Positions 53,965 to 63,343 of a stretch of 64,000 nucleotides of DNA are shown here, piece by piece. The stretch is from an uncultured Actinomyces sp. (GTDB lineage Bacteria > Actinomycetota > Actinomycetes > Actinomycetales > Actinomycetaceae). Positions within the stretch are counted from its first letter, which is position 1. Each line of letters begins with the position of its first letter. The DNA lies in the NCBI GenBank assembly GCA_900545825.1, contig URAS01000007.1, forward strand, positions 62,001 to 126,000, read 5' to 3'. A program made the position numbers and the translations under genes. The notes beneath the pieces were generated by a model. That model searched no databases. It worked only from the letters and a program-made list of their open reading frames with translations, and had not been told where the DNA came from.

Positions 53965-55572
53965 ATGAGCCGACAGACAACGATGGCCGACGCCCTCGCC
54001 AACGGGGACGTCAGCCTGGGTATCGAGCTGGGGTCGACGCGGATCAAGGCCTGCGCGATCCTCGACGACGGGACGGTCGTCGCCACCGGCGGTCACGACT
54101 GGGAGAACCAGCTGGTCGACGGGCATTGGTCGTACGCCCTCGACGACGTGTGGGGCGGGCTGCAGGCGGCGTACGCCGACCTCGTCCAGACGATGCGGGC
54201 CGATTTCGGCGTCACGCCGACGAGGTTCAAGGCGCTGGGGATTTCGGCGATGATGCACGGCTACCTGGCGTTTAACGCCAAGGGCGACCTCCTCGTCCCC
54301 TTCCGCACGTGGCGCGACACCTACACGGGCAAGGCCGCGGCCCAGCTGACCGACGCCTTCCAGGTCAACGTCCCCCTGCGCTGGTCGATCTCGCACTACT
54401 ACCAAGAGGTCCTCGACGGCACCGACACCGTCGGCGACGTCGACTTCCTCACGACGCTGGCCGGCTACGTCCACTGGCGCCTGACGGGCCAGAAGGTCCT
54501 GGGGATCGGCGACGCCGTCGGCATGTTCCCCATCGACTCGGCGACGCGCAGCTACAACCCGCGAATGGTCGACACATTCGACCACCTGGCCGCCGCCCAC
54601 GGCGTCACCGGGTCGATCGTCGACCGGCTGCCGGAGATCAAGATCGCGGGCGAGGACGCCGGCACGCTGACCGCCGAGGGCGCCGCCCTCCTCGACCCCA
54701 CCGGCACCCTCGCCGCCGGCATCCCGCTGTGTCCGCCCGAGGGCGACGCCGGCACCGGCATGGTGGCGACGAACGCCGTCCGCCCGCGCACCGGCAACGT
54801 CTCGGTCGGCACGTCGATCTTCGCCATGGTCGTCCTCGAGCACGACCTCGCGCGCCTGCACCGCGAAATCGACCCCGTGACGACGCCGGCCGGGCACCCG
54901 GTCGCCATGGTCCACTGCAATAACGGCGCCTCCGAGATCGCCACGTGGATGGACCTGTTCGCCGAGGCGTTCGCCGCCTGCGGCGCCGACGTCGCCAAGG
55001 GCGCGATCTACGACGCCCTCCTGACACAGGCTCTCGACGCGCCGGGCGACGCCGGCGGCGTCCTCGCCTACAACAACCTGTCCGGCGAGCCGGTCACCGG
55101 CCTCGTCGAAGGGCGCCCCCTGGTTATGCGGATGCCCGACGCGCGCCTCAGCCTGGCGAACTTCATGCGCGCCCAGCTGTACGCCGCGTTCGCCGCCCTG
55201 GCCATCGGGATGGATGCGCTGGACGACGAGGGCGCCGCCGTCGACGTCCTCTACGGCCACGGCGGCCTGTTCCGCACCCCGGTCGTCGCCCAGAAGCTGC
55301 TGGCCACGGCCCTGGGCACGCCGGTCGCCCTCGCGAAGTCCGCCAGCGAGGGCGGCGCGTGGGGCATCGCCGTCCTGGCCGCCTACATGGCGTCGGGGTC
55401 GGAGGCCGACCTCGCCGACTACCTGGACCAGCAGGTCTTCCCCGACGCCCACCCCGAACCGATCACGCCGAGCGCCGACGAGGTCGCCGAGTTCGCCACC
55501 TACCTGGAGCGTTACCGCGCCGGGCTGGCCGCCGAGGCGAGCGCCGTCGAGGCCCTGCCGACCCACCCGTAA
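53965..55572 (+). CDS. araB: L-ribulokinase, FGGY family
   Basis: Phosphorylates L-ribulose. The 535-aa protein has the FGGY kinase fold: N-terminal GIELGSTRIKACAIL phosphate loop (near 19), the lobe-linker MHGYLAFN, and a C-terminal ATP-site VDVLYGHGGLFRTPVVAQKLLA. It resembles the actinobacterial kinase group rather than E. coli AraB, and specificity is inferred from araA and araD. ATG at 53965 with GGAGG upstream. Confidence 0.9.
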   Translation: MSRQTTMADALANGDVSLGIELGSTRIKACAILDDGTVVATGGHDWENQLVDGHWSYALDDVWGGLQAAYADLVQTMRADFGVTPTRFKALGISAMMHGYLAFNAKGDLLVPFRTWRDTYTGKAAAQLTDAFQVNVPLRWSISHYYQEVLDGTDTVGDVDFLTTLAGYVHWRLTGQKVLGIGDAVGMFPIDSATRSYNPRMVDTFDHLAAAHGVTGSIVDRLPEIKIAGEDAGTLTAEGAALLDPTGTLAAGIPLCPPEGDAGTGMVATNAVRPRTGNVSVGTSIFAMVVLEHDLARLHREIDPVTTPAGHPVAMVHCNNGASEIATWMDLFAEAFAACGADVAKGAIYDALLTQALDAPGDAGGVLAYNNLSGEPVTGLVEGRPLVMRMPDARLSLANFMRAQLYAAFAALAIGMDALDDEGAAVDVLYGHGGLFRTPVVAQKLLATALGTPVALAKSASEGGAWGIAVLAAYMASGSEADLADYLDQQVFPDAHPEPITPSADEVAEFATYLERYRAGLAAEASAVEALPTHP

Positions 55573-55639
55573 TCACCGCACCACTAGCGATCACCCGATC
55601 ACTGCCGATCAACCAGCCACACCTAGGAGAGATGTACCC

Positions 55640-57151
55640 ATGAAGACCAACCCCTTTGCCGACCGCGAAATCTGGTTCCTCACCGGCTCGCAGGACCTCT
55701 ACGGCCCCGAAGCCCTGGAACAGGTCGCCGCCCAGTCGAAAGCCCTGGTCGACGCCCTCAACGACTCGGGCGAACTGCCCCTCAAGGTCGTTTGGCAGCC
55801 GATCTGCAAGGAACGCTACGGGATCAAGGACCTGGTCCTGCGCGCCAACTCGTCGAAGGAATGCGTCGGCGTCATCACGTGGATGCACACGTTCTCGCCG
55901 TCGAAGAACTGGATCCTCGGCCTCGGCGCCCTCCAGGTTCCGCTGCTTCACCTCCACACGCAGGCCGCCGAGCACCTGCCGTGGCGCACGATCGACATGG
56001 ACTACATGAACCTCAACCAGTCGGCGCACGGCGACCGCGAATATGGCTACATGCTCACCCGCATGGGGATCGCCCGCAAGACCGTCGTCGGCCACGTGTC
56101 GCAGGCCGACACGCGCCGCCAGATCGCCACGTGGATGCGCGCCGCGGTCGGCTGGGACGAGCTGCACCGCACCGCGGTCGCCCGCATCGGCGACAATATG
56201 CGCAACGTCGGCGTCACCGAGGGCGACAAGACGGAAGCCGAGATCACCCTGGGCGTCGCCGTCAACACGTGGGGCGTCAACGACGTCGTCGCCGCGATCA
56301 AGGAGGTCGACGAGGCCGACGTCGACGCCCTCATCGACACCTACGTCGCCGAGTACGACGTGGCCGCCGAGCTGGCGCCGGGCGGGGAACGCCACGAGTC
56401 GCTGCGCGAGGCCGCCCGCCAGGAGCTGGGCCTGCGCAGCTTCCTCGAGGCCCGCGGCGCCACGGCGTTCACCGACACGTTCGAGGACCTGGGCGACCTC
56501 GTCCAGCTGCCCGGCCTGGCCGTCCAGCGGCTTATGGCTGACGGCTATGGCTTCGGCGCCGAGGGCGACTGGAAGACCGCCGTCCTCGTACGCCTGGCGA
56601 AGGTCATGGGCTACGGCCTGCCCGGCGGCGCGTCGCTGATGGAGGACTACTGCTACGAGCTCGAGCCGGGCAACCAGTGCATCCTCGGCGCCCACATGCT
56701 CGAGGTCTGCCCGTCGCTGACCACGGCGAAGCCCACCGTCGAGATCCACCCGCTGGACATCGGCAACCGCGCCGACCCGGTGCGGATGAAGTTCTCGGCC
56801 GACTCCGGCCCCGCCGTCGTCGTCGCCTGGTCGGACATGCGCGACCGCTTCCGCCTGACCGCGAACGCCGTCGACGTCATCGCCCCGCGTGAGCCGCTGG
56901 AGCAGCTGCCCGTCGCCTCGGCCGTGTGGCAGCCGCAGCCCAGCTTCGAAACGTCCGTGACCTGCTGGTTGGCCGCCGGCGCCGCGCACCACACGGTGAT
57001 GACCAGCCAGGTCGGCCTCGACGTGTGGCGCGACTTCGCCACCATCGCCCAGATGGAGCTGGCCGTCATCGACGCCGACACCACCGAGACCGCCTTCACC
57101 CAGGCGCTCGCGTGGAACAACGTCTACTGGCGCCTCGAGCAGGGCGTCTAG
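55640..57151 (+). CDS. araA: L-arabinose isomerase
   Basis: Converts L-arabinose to L-ribulose with a divalent metal. The 503-aa protein starts KTNPFADREIWFLTGSQDLYGPE, has the MHTFSPSK and LHTQ segments, EGDWKTAVLVRLAKVMG, and GASLMEDYCYEL with a metal-binding Glu. GGAGAG precedes the ATG, 67 bases after araB, so one operon is likely. Confidence 0.97.
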   Translation: MKTNPFADREIWFLTGSQDLYGPEALEQVAAQSKALVDALNDSGELPLKVVWQPICKERYGIKDLVLRANSSKECVGVITWMHTFSPSKNWILGLGALQVPLLHLHTQAAEHLPWRTIDMDYMNLNQSAHGDREYGYMLTRMGIARKTVVGHVSQADTRRQIATWMRAAVGWDELHRTAVARIGDNMRNVGVTEGDKTEAEITLGVAVNTWGVNDVVAAIKEVDEADVDALIDTYVAEYDVAAELAPGGERHESLREAARQELGLRSFLEARGATAFTDTFEDLGDLVQLPGLAVQRLMADGYGFGAEGDWKTAVLVRLAKVMGYGLPGGASLMEDYCYELEPGNQCILGAHMLEVCPSLTTAKPTVEIHPLDIGNRADPVRMKFSADSGPAVVVAWSDMRDRFRLTANAVDVIAPREPLEQLPVASAVWQPQPSFETSVTCWLAAGAAHHTVMTSQVGLDVWRDFATIAQMELAVIDADTTETAFTQALAWNNVYWRLEQGV

Positions 57152-57199
57152 TCCGTCGCCAGGCGCGCGGGCTCAGTGGCTCGCGCGCCGCACGCGGAT

Positions 57200-57307
57200 T
57201 AAACGCTCACCCCCTAGGCGAAACGCTCACCTAACTTGTCGATTCTGTCCGATATCCGGCAGTTTTGACATTTTAGGTGAGCGTTTCCGGTTCCGGATGA
57301 GCGTTTC
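57200..57307. repeat. intergenic double-inverted element, family B copy 2
   Basis: Boxes at 57200 and 57220 (AAACGCTCACC core) and at 57276 and 57296 (GAGCGTTTC core), each pair at a 20-base period. The apex CTGTCCG-ATAT-CCGGCAG is followed by TTTTGACATTTTA, shared with copy 1. Between convergent araA and the GH13 gene, where it may terminate araA. Confidence 0.85.
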
Positions 57308-57323
57308 GCGTTCTCGCCGGCGG

Positions 57324-59021
57324 CTAGTCGGCCCAGTCGCTGGCCGTCCAGACGGTCGCGCGGGCGGGCAGGACTCCCCCATCGGCTTCCCGCGAGGCGA
57401 GGATGCGCGTGCGCGCCAGCAACTCGCGGGCGGCCTCGCTGAGGTCGCTCGCCGCGACGTCCTCGTCGCCAAAGTTCGTCACGCACGCCCAGCCGTTCGG
57501 GCGGGTAAAGGAGAGGACGTCGTTACGGCCGGTCTCGACCCATTCCATCGACTCGGCCGTCTGGAGCTTCCTGCGGGCCGCGAGCGCCTGCCGGTACATC
57601 GACAGCGTCGAGTCGGGCTGGCCGGTCTCGGCCTCGACGGAACAATCGGCGAACCAGCTGGGCTGGGGCAGGTGGGGCGCGGCGTCTCCGAAGCCGTACG
57701 AGACGCCCTCGCGCGTCCACGGCAGGGGGACGCGGCAGCCGTCGCGGCCGAAGTCGAAGCCGGCCGACCGGAAGAACGTGGGATCCTGGCGGTCCTCGGC
57801 GGGGATGGTGGCGACCTCGTGGAGGCCCAGTTCCTCACCCTGGTAAATGTAGCTGGCGCCGGGCAGCGCGAGGATAAACAGGGTGGCAGCGCGGGCCCGT
57901 TCGAGGCCGCGCGTCGCGTCCATCTGGGGCTTGGTGCCCAGGGTCTTCACCCATTCGCGCCCGGGGTTGACGATGAAGTCGCCATGCTGGTCGACGGTGC
58001 AAAACGGCAGGCCGTAGCGGGTGGGGTGGCGGATGACGTCGTGGTTCGACAGTACCCACGTCGAGGACGACCCGGAGCGGCCGGCCAGCTCGACGTTGTG
58101 GGTGACGATGCGGCGGAAGCTCGCGGCCTCGAAGTTCGCCCGCAACAGGTCGAAGTTGAACGCCTGGCCCAGCGACTGGGGGTTCGCGTAGCGGGGCACG
58201 CGGTCGGAGCTGACCCACGCCTCGGCGACCGCGGAGCGCGGCGGGTCGTAGCTGTTGAAGACCTCGCGCCATTCGGCGTAGATCTGCTGGACGTCGTCGC
58301 GGTCCCACAGGGGATGTTCGGTGCCCCACGACATCGCGCTCATCTGTTCCCATGTGGGCAGCGGTTCGGTGAGGTTCTTCTTCAGCCCGTGCGCCACGTC
58401 GATGCGGAAGCCGTCGACGCCGCGGTCGGACCAGAAGCGCAGGGTCTTGACGAAGTCGGCGTGGACGTCGGGGTTGTCCCAGTTGAGGTCGGGCTGCTCG
58501 GACGCGAACAGGTGAAGGTACCACTGGCCGTCCCCGACCCGCGTCCATGCGGGTCCCCCGAACATCGACCGCCAGTCCGTCGGGGGCTCCGACCCGTCGG
58601 GGCCCGCGCCGTCGCGGAAAATGTAGCGGTCGCGCGCCGGCGAACCGGGGCCGTCGGCCAGGGCCTGCTGGAACCATTCGTGGCGGTTCGACGTGTGGTT
58701 GGGGACGATGTCGACAACGATCTTCATGCCGGCCTCGTGGAGGGCGGCCACCAGCCGGTCGAAGTCGTCGAGCGTGCCCAGGCGCGGGTCGACGTTTCGG
58801 TAGTCGTCGACGTCGTAGCCGCCGTCGGCCAGTTGCGACGGGTAGAACGGCGACAGCCACACGGCGTCGACGCCCAGGTCACGCAGGTAATCGACGCGGC
58901 TGGTCACCCCGGCGAGGTCGCCAAGCCCGTCTCCGGACGCGTCGGCGAACGAGCGGGGATACACCTGGTAGACGACGGCCTGGCGCCACCAATCGGCCTG
59001 CTGGGAGTTCACAAGGGACAT
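57324..59021 (-). CDS. GH13 alpha-glucosidase (oligo-1,6-glucosidase/AglA type)
   Basis: A 565-aa cytosolic glycoside hydrolase of family 13. Region I DIVPNHTS, region II GFRIDVAHGL (nucleophile Asp), region III AVAEAWV (acid/base Glu) and region IV LSNHDVIRHPTRYG are intact. The start at 59021 follows GAGGAAGG. Sequence resembles actinobacterial alpha-glucosidases acting on maltose, sucrose or isomalto-oligosaccharides; the linkage preference is not readable from the motifs. Confidence 0.9.
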   Translation of the reverse strand: MSLVNSQQADWWRQAVVYQVYPRSFADASGDGLGDLAGVTSRVDYLRDLGVDAVWLSPFYPSQLADGGYDVDDYRNVDPRLGTLDDFDRLVAALHEAGMKIVVDIVPNHTSNRHEWFQQALADGPGSPARDRYIFRDGAGPDGSEPPTDWRSMFGGPAWTRVGDGQWYLHLFASEQPDLNWDNPDVHADFVKTLRFWSDRGVDGFRIDVAHGLKKNLTEPLPTWEQMSAMSWGTEHPLWDRDDVQQIYAEWREVFNSYDPPRSAVAEAWVSSDRVPRYANPQSLGQAFNFDLLRANFEAASFRRIVTHNVELAGRSGSSSTWVLSNHDVIRHPTRYGLPFCTVDQHGDFIVNPGREWVKTLGTKPQMDATRGLERARAATLFILALPGASYIYQGEELGLHEVATIPAEDRQDPTFFRSAGFDFGRDGCRVPLPWTREGVSYGFGDAAPHLPQPSWFADCSVEAETGQPDSTLSMYRQALAARRKLQTAESMEWVETGRNDVLSFTRPNGWACVTNFGDEDVAASDLSEAARELLARTRILASREADGGVLPARATVWTASDWAD

Positions 59022-59117
59022 GGACAACCTTCCTCGTCGGGCGAATGACCTGGCGTTCCCATTACACCCGACGACACGCGTAAGCGACAAGGGGTCTGCC
59101 GCGCGACGCGGCGTGCG

Positions 59118-61031
59118 TTAGGCCTCGGTTTCGGCGAACTGGGCGTTGTACAGCTGGGCGTAGGCGCCGCCGGCGGCGAGAAGCTGCTGGTGGGTGCCCT
59201 GTTCGACGACGTCGCCGTGCTGCATGACGATGATGACGTCGGCGTCGCGGATCGTCGAGAGCCGGTGCGCGATGACGAAACTGGTCCGCCCCGACCGCAG
59301 GCGCTCCATCGCCTGCTGGACGAGGATTTCCGTGCGGGTGTCGACGCTCGAGGTCGCCTCGTCGAGGATGAGGATCTGGGGGTCGGCGAGGAACGCCCTC
59401 GCGATCGTCACCAGCTGTTTCTGGCCGGCCGACAGCCGCGCGCCCTCTTCGCTGAGCTGGGTGTCGTAGCCCTTAGCCATTGTCTGGACGAAGTCGTCGA
59501 CGCCGCTGGCGCGCGCGGCCGCGAGGATCTGGTCCTCGGTCGCGTCGGGGTTGCCGTAGGCGATGTTCTCGCGGACCGTGCCCGGCAACAGCCACGTGTC
59601 CTGGAGGACCATGGCGAAGCGCGACCTCAGGGCGTCCTTCGTGAGGTCGCGGATGTCGACGCCGCCCAGCCGGATCGCGCCCGAGTCGACCTCGTAGAAG
59701 CGCATGAGGAGGTTGACGAGCGTGGTCTTGCCCGCGCCGGTCGGCCCGACGATGGCGACGGTGTGGCCGGCCTCGACGTCCAGGGTGAGGCCGGTAATGA
59801 CGGGCTTGCCCGGCTCGTAACCAAAGACGACGTGGTCAAACGTCACGCCGGTGCCGCGAATCGGCTGGTCGGTGCCGCGGTCGACCTCCATGTCCGGGGC
59901 GGCGAGCAGGTCGAAGATCCGTTCGGCCGACGCGGCGCCCGACTGGAGGAGGTTGGCGATCTGGGCCAGCGTCGACAGCGGCTGGGTGAATTGGCGCGAA
60001 TACTGGATAAACGCCTGGACGGCACCGAGCGACAGCGACCCGCCCATGACGAGGATCGCGCCGGCCACCGCGACGATGACGAACGACAGGTTGGACAGGG
60101 CGTTCATCGCCGGCTGCATGAGGCCCGAGAAGAACTGGGCGTGGAAGCTCGCGTCGAACAGCTGCTCGTTGTCGCGGTCGAACCGGTCGGCAAAGTCGTC
60201 CTCGAGGCCGTAGAGGAGGGCGACCTCCTGGCCGGTGAAGGCCTCTTCGACTGTGCCCGACAGCTGCCCGGTCGAGCCCCACTGCCGCCCGAAGTGCGGC
60301 TGCGCGCGCCCCATGAGCCACCGGGCGACGAGGATGACGAGGGGGATGATTGCCAGCGCGGCGATCGAGAGCTTCCACGACAGGTAGATCATCATCCCGA
60401 GGATCCCGACCGCCTGCAGCAGCGAGGAAAACAGCTGGGACAGGGTCTGCAGGAGGGTCTGGGTGACATTATCGACGTCGTTCGTCACCCGCGACAGGAT
60501 GTCGCCGCGGGCGTGAGTGTCCAGGTACGACAGCGGCAACCGGTCGATCTTGTGTTGGACATCGCTGCGCAGCCGCAGCCCCGTGTTCTGGACGGCCGTG
60601 CGCACGAGCATCCCACCGGCCCACATCGCCGCCGCCGCGACCGCGTAGGCGACGAGGACGACGAGCAAAACCCGCGTCAGCTGGCCAAAGTCGATGCCCG
60701 CGCCGACCGTACCGCGAGTCTGGGCCATGAGGTCGGCCAGGTGGGGGTGCCCCGCGGCGCGGGCCGCCCTCGCCGCCTGAGACAGGGGGACGCCGTCGGG
60801 CGCGACCTTGCGGGCCCGCAGCGAGATGACGCCGGAAAAGATGATGTCGGTGCCGCGCCCCAACAGGGCCGGTCCGGCGACGTTTGCCGCGACCGAGATA
60901 GCCGTGAGGACGAGCGAGAGGATAATCCGCCACGCCTCGGGCCGCAGCCGGCGCACCAGGGCTTTGAGGGCGGCCTTCTGGTTCCTCGCCGACGCCGTCG
61001 GGTCGACTCCGCGCTGCCCACCGGGGCTCAT
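59118..61031 (-). CDS. ABC exporter half-transporter, canonical ATP site
   Basis: A 637-aa fused transmembrane-ATPase protein with six helices (near 40-330) and a nucleotide-binding domain: Walker A GPTGAGKTT, signature LSAGQKQL, Walker B ILILDEATSSVD with catalytic Glu, H-loop AHRLSTI. The residue insert between helices 1 and 2 (about 70-115) is unusual. The ATG overlaps the stop of its partner. Drug or lipid export is the general role; the substrate is unknown. Confidence 0.92.
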   Translation of the reverse strand: MSPGGQRGVDPTASARNQKAALKALVRRLRPEAWRIILSLVLTAISVAANVAGPALLGRGTDIIFSGVISLRARKVAPDGVPLSQAARAARAAGHPHLADLMAQTRGTVGAGIDFGQLTRVLLVVLVAYAVAAAAMWAGGMLVRTAVQNTGLRLRSDVQHKIDRLPLSYLDTHARGDILSRVTNDVDNVTQTLLQTLSQLFSSLLQAVGILGMMIYLSWKLSIAALAIIPLVILVARWLMGRAQPHFGRQWGSTGQLSGTVEEAFTGQEVALLYGLEDDFADRFDRDNEQLFDASFHAQFFSGLMQPAMNALSNLSFVIVAVAGAILVMGGSLSLGAVQAFIQYSRQFTQPLSTLAQIANLLQSGAASAERIFDLLAAPDMEVDRGTDQPIRGTGVTFDHVVFGYEPGKPVITGLTLDVEAGHTVAIVGPTGAGKTTLVNLLMRFYEVDSGAIRLGGVDIRDLTKDALRSRFAMVLQDTWLLPGTVRENIAYGNPDATEDQILAAARASGVDDFVQTMAKGYDTQLSEEGARLSAGQKQLVTIARAFLADPQILILDEATSSVDTRTEILVQQAMERLRSGRTSFVIAHRLSTIRDADVIIVMQHGDVVEQGTHQQLLAAGGAYAQLYNAQFAETEA

Positions 61032-62764
61032 GCCGCCTCCTCTTCGCTGACCTGCGACGCGACGATCGCCCGATAGGTCGGGCAGGTGGCCAGCAGCTCG
61101 TCGTGGGTGCCGCGGCCGACGACGTGACCCTTGTCGAGGACGATGATCGTCGAGGCGTGCCTAATCGTCGCGATTCGTTGGGCGACGATGACGAGGGCGG
61201 CGTCGCCGACGTGGGCGCGCAAGCCGCCGCGCAGCTTCGCGTCGGTCGCGTAGTCGAGCGCCGAGAACGAGTCGTCGAAAATATAGATGTCGGCGCTTCG
61301 GTAGAGCGCGCGGGCGATCGCCAGGCGCTGGCGTTGCCCGCCCGAGAAGTTTTGCCCGCCGGCCTCGACGCGCGACTCGACACCCTCGGGCAGGGCGTCG
61401 ACGAACTCGGTGGCGCAGGCGACCTCGAGGGCGCGGCGCAAACGCGCGTGGTCGACCTGGTCGGCCGGGCACGCCGCCACCGACGTGGCGATCGTCCCGG
61501 AGAACAGGTAGGCGGTCTGGGGGACGTAGGCGATCCTCCGCCGCACCTGGGCGAGGTCGGCCTCGCGAATGTCGACCCCGTTGACGCTGACGCGCCCGCC
61601 CGACGGGTCGCGCAGCCGGGGGATGAGCGAGATCAGCGTCGTTTTGCCCGAGCCCGTCGCCCCGATGATCGCCGTCGTGTGCCGCGGCGCGAATTCGATC
61701 GACGTCGGCGCGAGGACGGGCGCGGACGCGTCGGGGTGCTTGACCGTGGCGTCCTGGAGGGCGAACACCGCGCCGGCCCCCACCGGGGTCGGGTCGCTGG
61801 CGGGGGCGAGGACGGGCTGGTAGTCGAGGACCTCGCCGATGCGCGCCGCACACACCTGGGCGCGCGGGATCATCGTGAAGACGAACGACGCGAGCATGAC
61901 CGACATGAGGATCATCATGAGGTAGCTGAGATACGCCGTCAGCGCGCCCACTTCCATCCCGCCGGCCTCGATGCGTCGGCCGCCGAACCAGATGACGCCG
62001 ACCTGCGACGCCGAAATAATGAGCGAGACCAGGGGAAACATGAGGGCGAACAGTGACCCGACCGCGAGCGCGAGGGACCGCAGCTGCCGGTTGGCGTCCT
62101 CGTAGCGGTCGCGTTCGGTCCCCTGCCGCCGGAACGCGCGGATGACGCGGACGCCGGACAGTTGGGCGCGCAGGACGTCGGTAATCCGGTCAATCGCCCG
62201 CTGCTGGGCCTTAAATCGCGGCCCCAGCTGGCGCATGATGAGGCCGACCGTGAGGGCGAGGACGGGCACGATGACGAGGAGGATCTGCGACAGCGGCGCA
62301 TCCTCGCGGATCGCCATGATCACGCCGCCGATCCCCATGAGCGGCGCGACGACCATGAGCTCGTAGATTAAGAACACGACCATCTGGACCTGTTGGACGT
62401 CGTTCGTGCAGCGCGTGATCAGCGAGGGCGCCCCGAAATGGTAGAGGTCGGCCGTCGAAAACTGTTGGACGTGGGAAAACACGCGCCCTCGCAGCCAGCG
62501 GCCTTGGCCCATCGCCTCGCGCGCGGCCAGGTAGATCGCCAGGCCCGAACACACGACCTGGACGACCGTGATACCGAGCATCACCGCGCCCAACCGCCAG
62601 ATCAGTGGGCCGTTGCCCGTGGCGACGCCGCGGTCGATGATCGTCGCGTTGAGGGACGGCAGCAGCAGCGACGCGAACGTCTGGGCCAGCTGGAGGACGA
62701 CGATCGCGGCAACGACACCGCGGCGGCCTTCGCGCAGGTACTGCCTGGTGAGCTTCGTCAGCAT
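61028..62764 (-). CDS. ABC exporter half-transporter, degenerate ATP site
   Basis: A 578-aa partner with six helices and an ATPase domain: Walker A GATGSGKTT and signature FSGGQRQR are normal. The catalytic Glu after Walker B is Asp (IYIFDDSFSALD) and the H-loop His is Gln (VAQRIATI). Such a paired site is seen in heterodimeric exporters such as TM287/288 and BmrCD. ATG at 62764 preceded by GGGGGAGGGG. Confidence 0.93.
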   Translation of the reverse strand: MLTKLTRQYLREGRRGVVAAIVVLQLAQTFASLLLPSLNATIIDRGVATGNGPLIWRLGAVMLGITVVQVVCSGLAIYLAAREAMGQGRWLRGRVFSHVQQFSTADLYHFGAPSLITRCTNDVQQVQMVVFLIYELMVVAPLMGIGGVIMAIREDAPLSQILLVIVPVLALTVGLIMRQLGPRFKAQQRAIDRITDVLRAQLSGVRVIRAFRRQGTERDRYEDANRQLRSLALAVGSLFALMFPLVSLIISASQVGVIWFGGRRIEAGGMEVGALTAYLSYLMMILMSVMLASFVFTMIPRAQVCAARIGEVLDYQPVLAPASDPTPVGAGAVFALQDATVKHPDASAPVLAPTSIEFAPRHTTAIIGATGSGKTTLISLIPRLRDPSGGRVSVNGVDIREADLAQVRRRIAYVPQTAYLFSGTIATSVAACPADQVDHARLRRALEVACATEFVDALPEGVESRVEAGGQNFSGGQRQRLAIARALYRSADIYIFDDSFSALDYATDAKLRGGLRAHVGDAALVIVAQRIATIRHASTIIVLDKGHVVGRGTHDELLATCPTYRAIVASQVSEEEAA

Positions 62765-62891
62765 CCGTCCCCTCCCCCGCGTTCGCCCGCGGGGCGGCGC
62801 GTCATTCTCGGGGATCATTCTATGGCGGCCCACTGACACCTTCTCGGCGGGGTCCACCCCAATCGGGGCCCGCGGGCTTTACACTGTCGCC

Positions 62892-63323
62892 ATGACTGTT
62901 ACGCAGATTACCGAGCTGACCGACGAGCTCGTCACCGCCATGAACGACCTGCTCCCGCAGCTGTCGAAGTCGGCGAAACCGCTGTCGAAGGACGACATCC
63001 GCGACTTCCTCGCCCAGGACGGCGTCTACCTGTTCGTCTACCGCGAAGACGCAGACAGCCCGATCCTCGGCATGCTCACCCTCGCGACGTTCGTTATCCC
63101 GACCGGCAAGCGCGCCTGGGTCGAGGACGTCGTCGTCGACGAGGCCGCCCGCGGCCAGGGCGCCGGCGCCGCCCTCGTCGCCGCTGCCTGCGAGTTTGGC
63201 AAAAAGATCGGCGCGCGGACGATCGACCTCACGTCGCGGCCGACCCGCGAGGCCGCGAACCGCCTGTACCGCCGCTGTGGTTTCCAGTTGCGCGAGACCA
63301 ACGTGTACCGCTTCGGCGGCTAG
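62892..63323 (+). CDS. GNAT-family N-acetyltransferase
   Basis: A 143-aa acetyl-CoA-dependent acetyltransferase. The core motif VEDVVVDEAARGQGAGAALV holds the acetyl-CoA pyrophosphate loop (RGQGAG), and the C-terminal NRLYRRCGF is a common GNAT signature. Acceptor unknown. Upstream reading frame extends into the intergenic gap but no good start is there. Confidence 0.88.
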   Translation: MTVTQITELTDELVTAMNDLLPQLSKSAKPLSKDDIRDFLAQDGVYLFVYREDADSPILGMLTLATFVIPTGKRAWVEDVVVDEAARGQGAGAALVAAACEFGKKIGARTIDLTSRPTREAANRLYRRCGFQLRETNVYRFGG

Positions 63324-63343
63324 TCGGTTCTACGATTGGGGGC

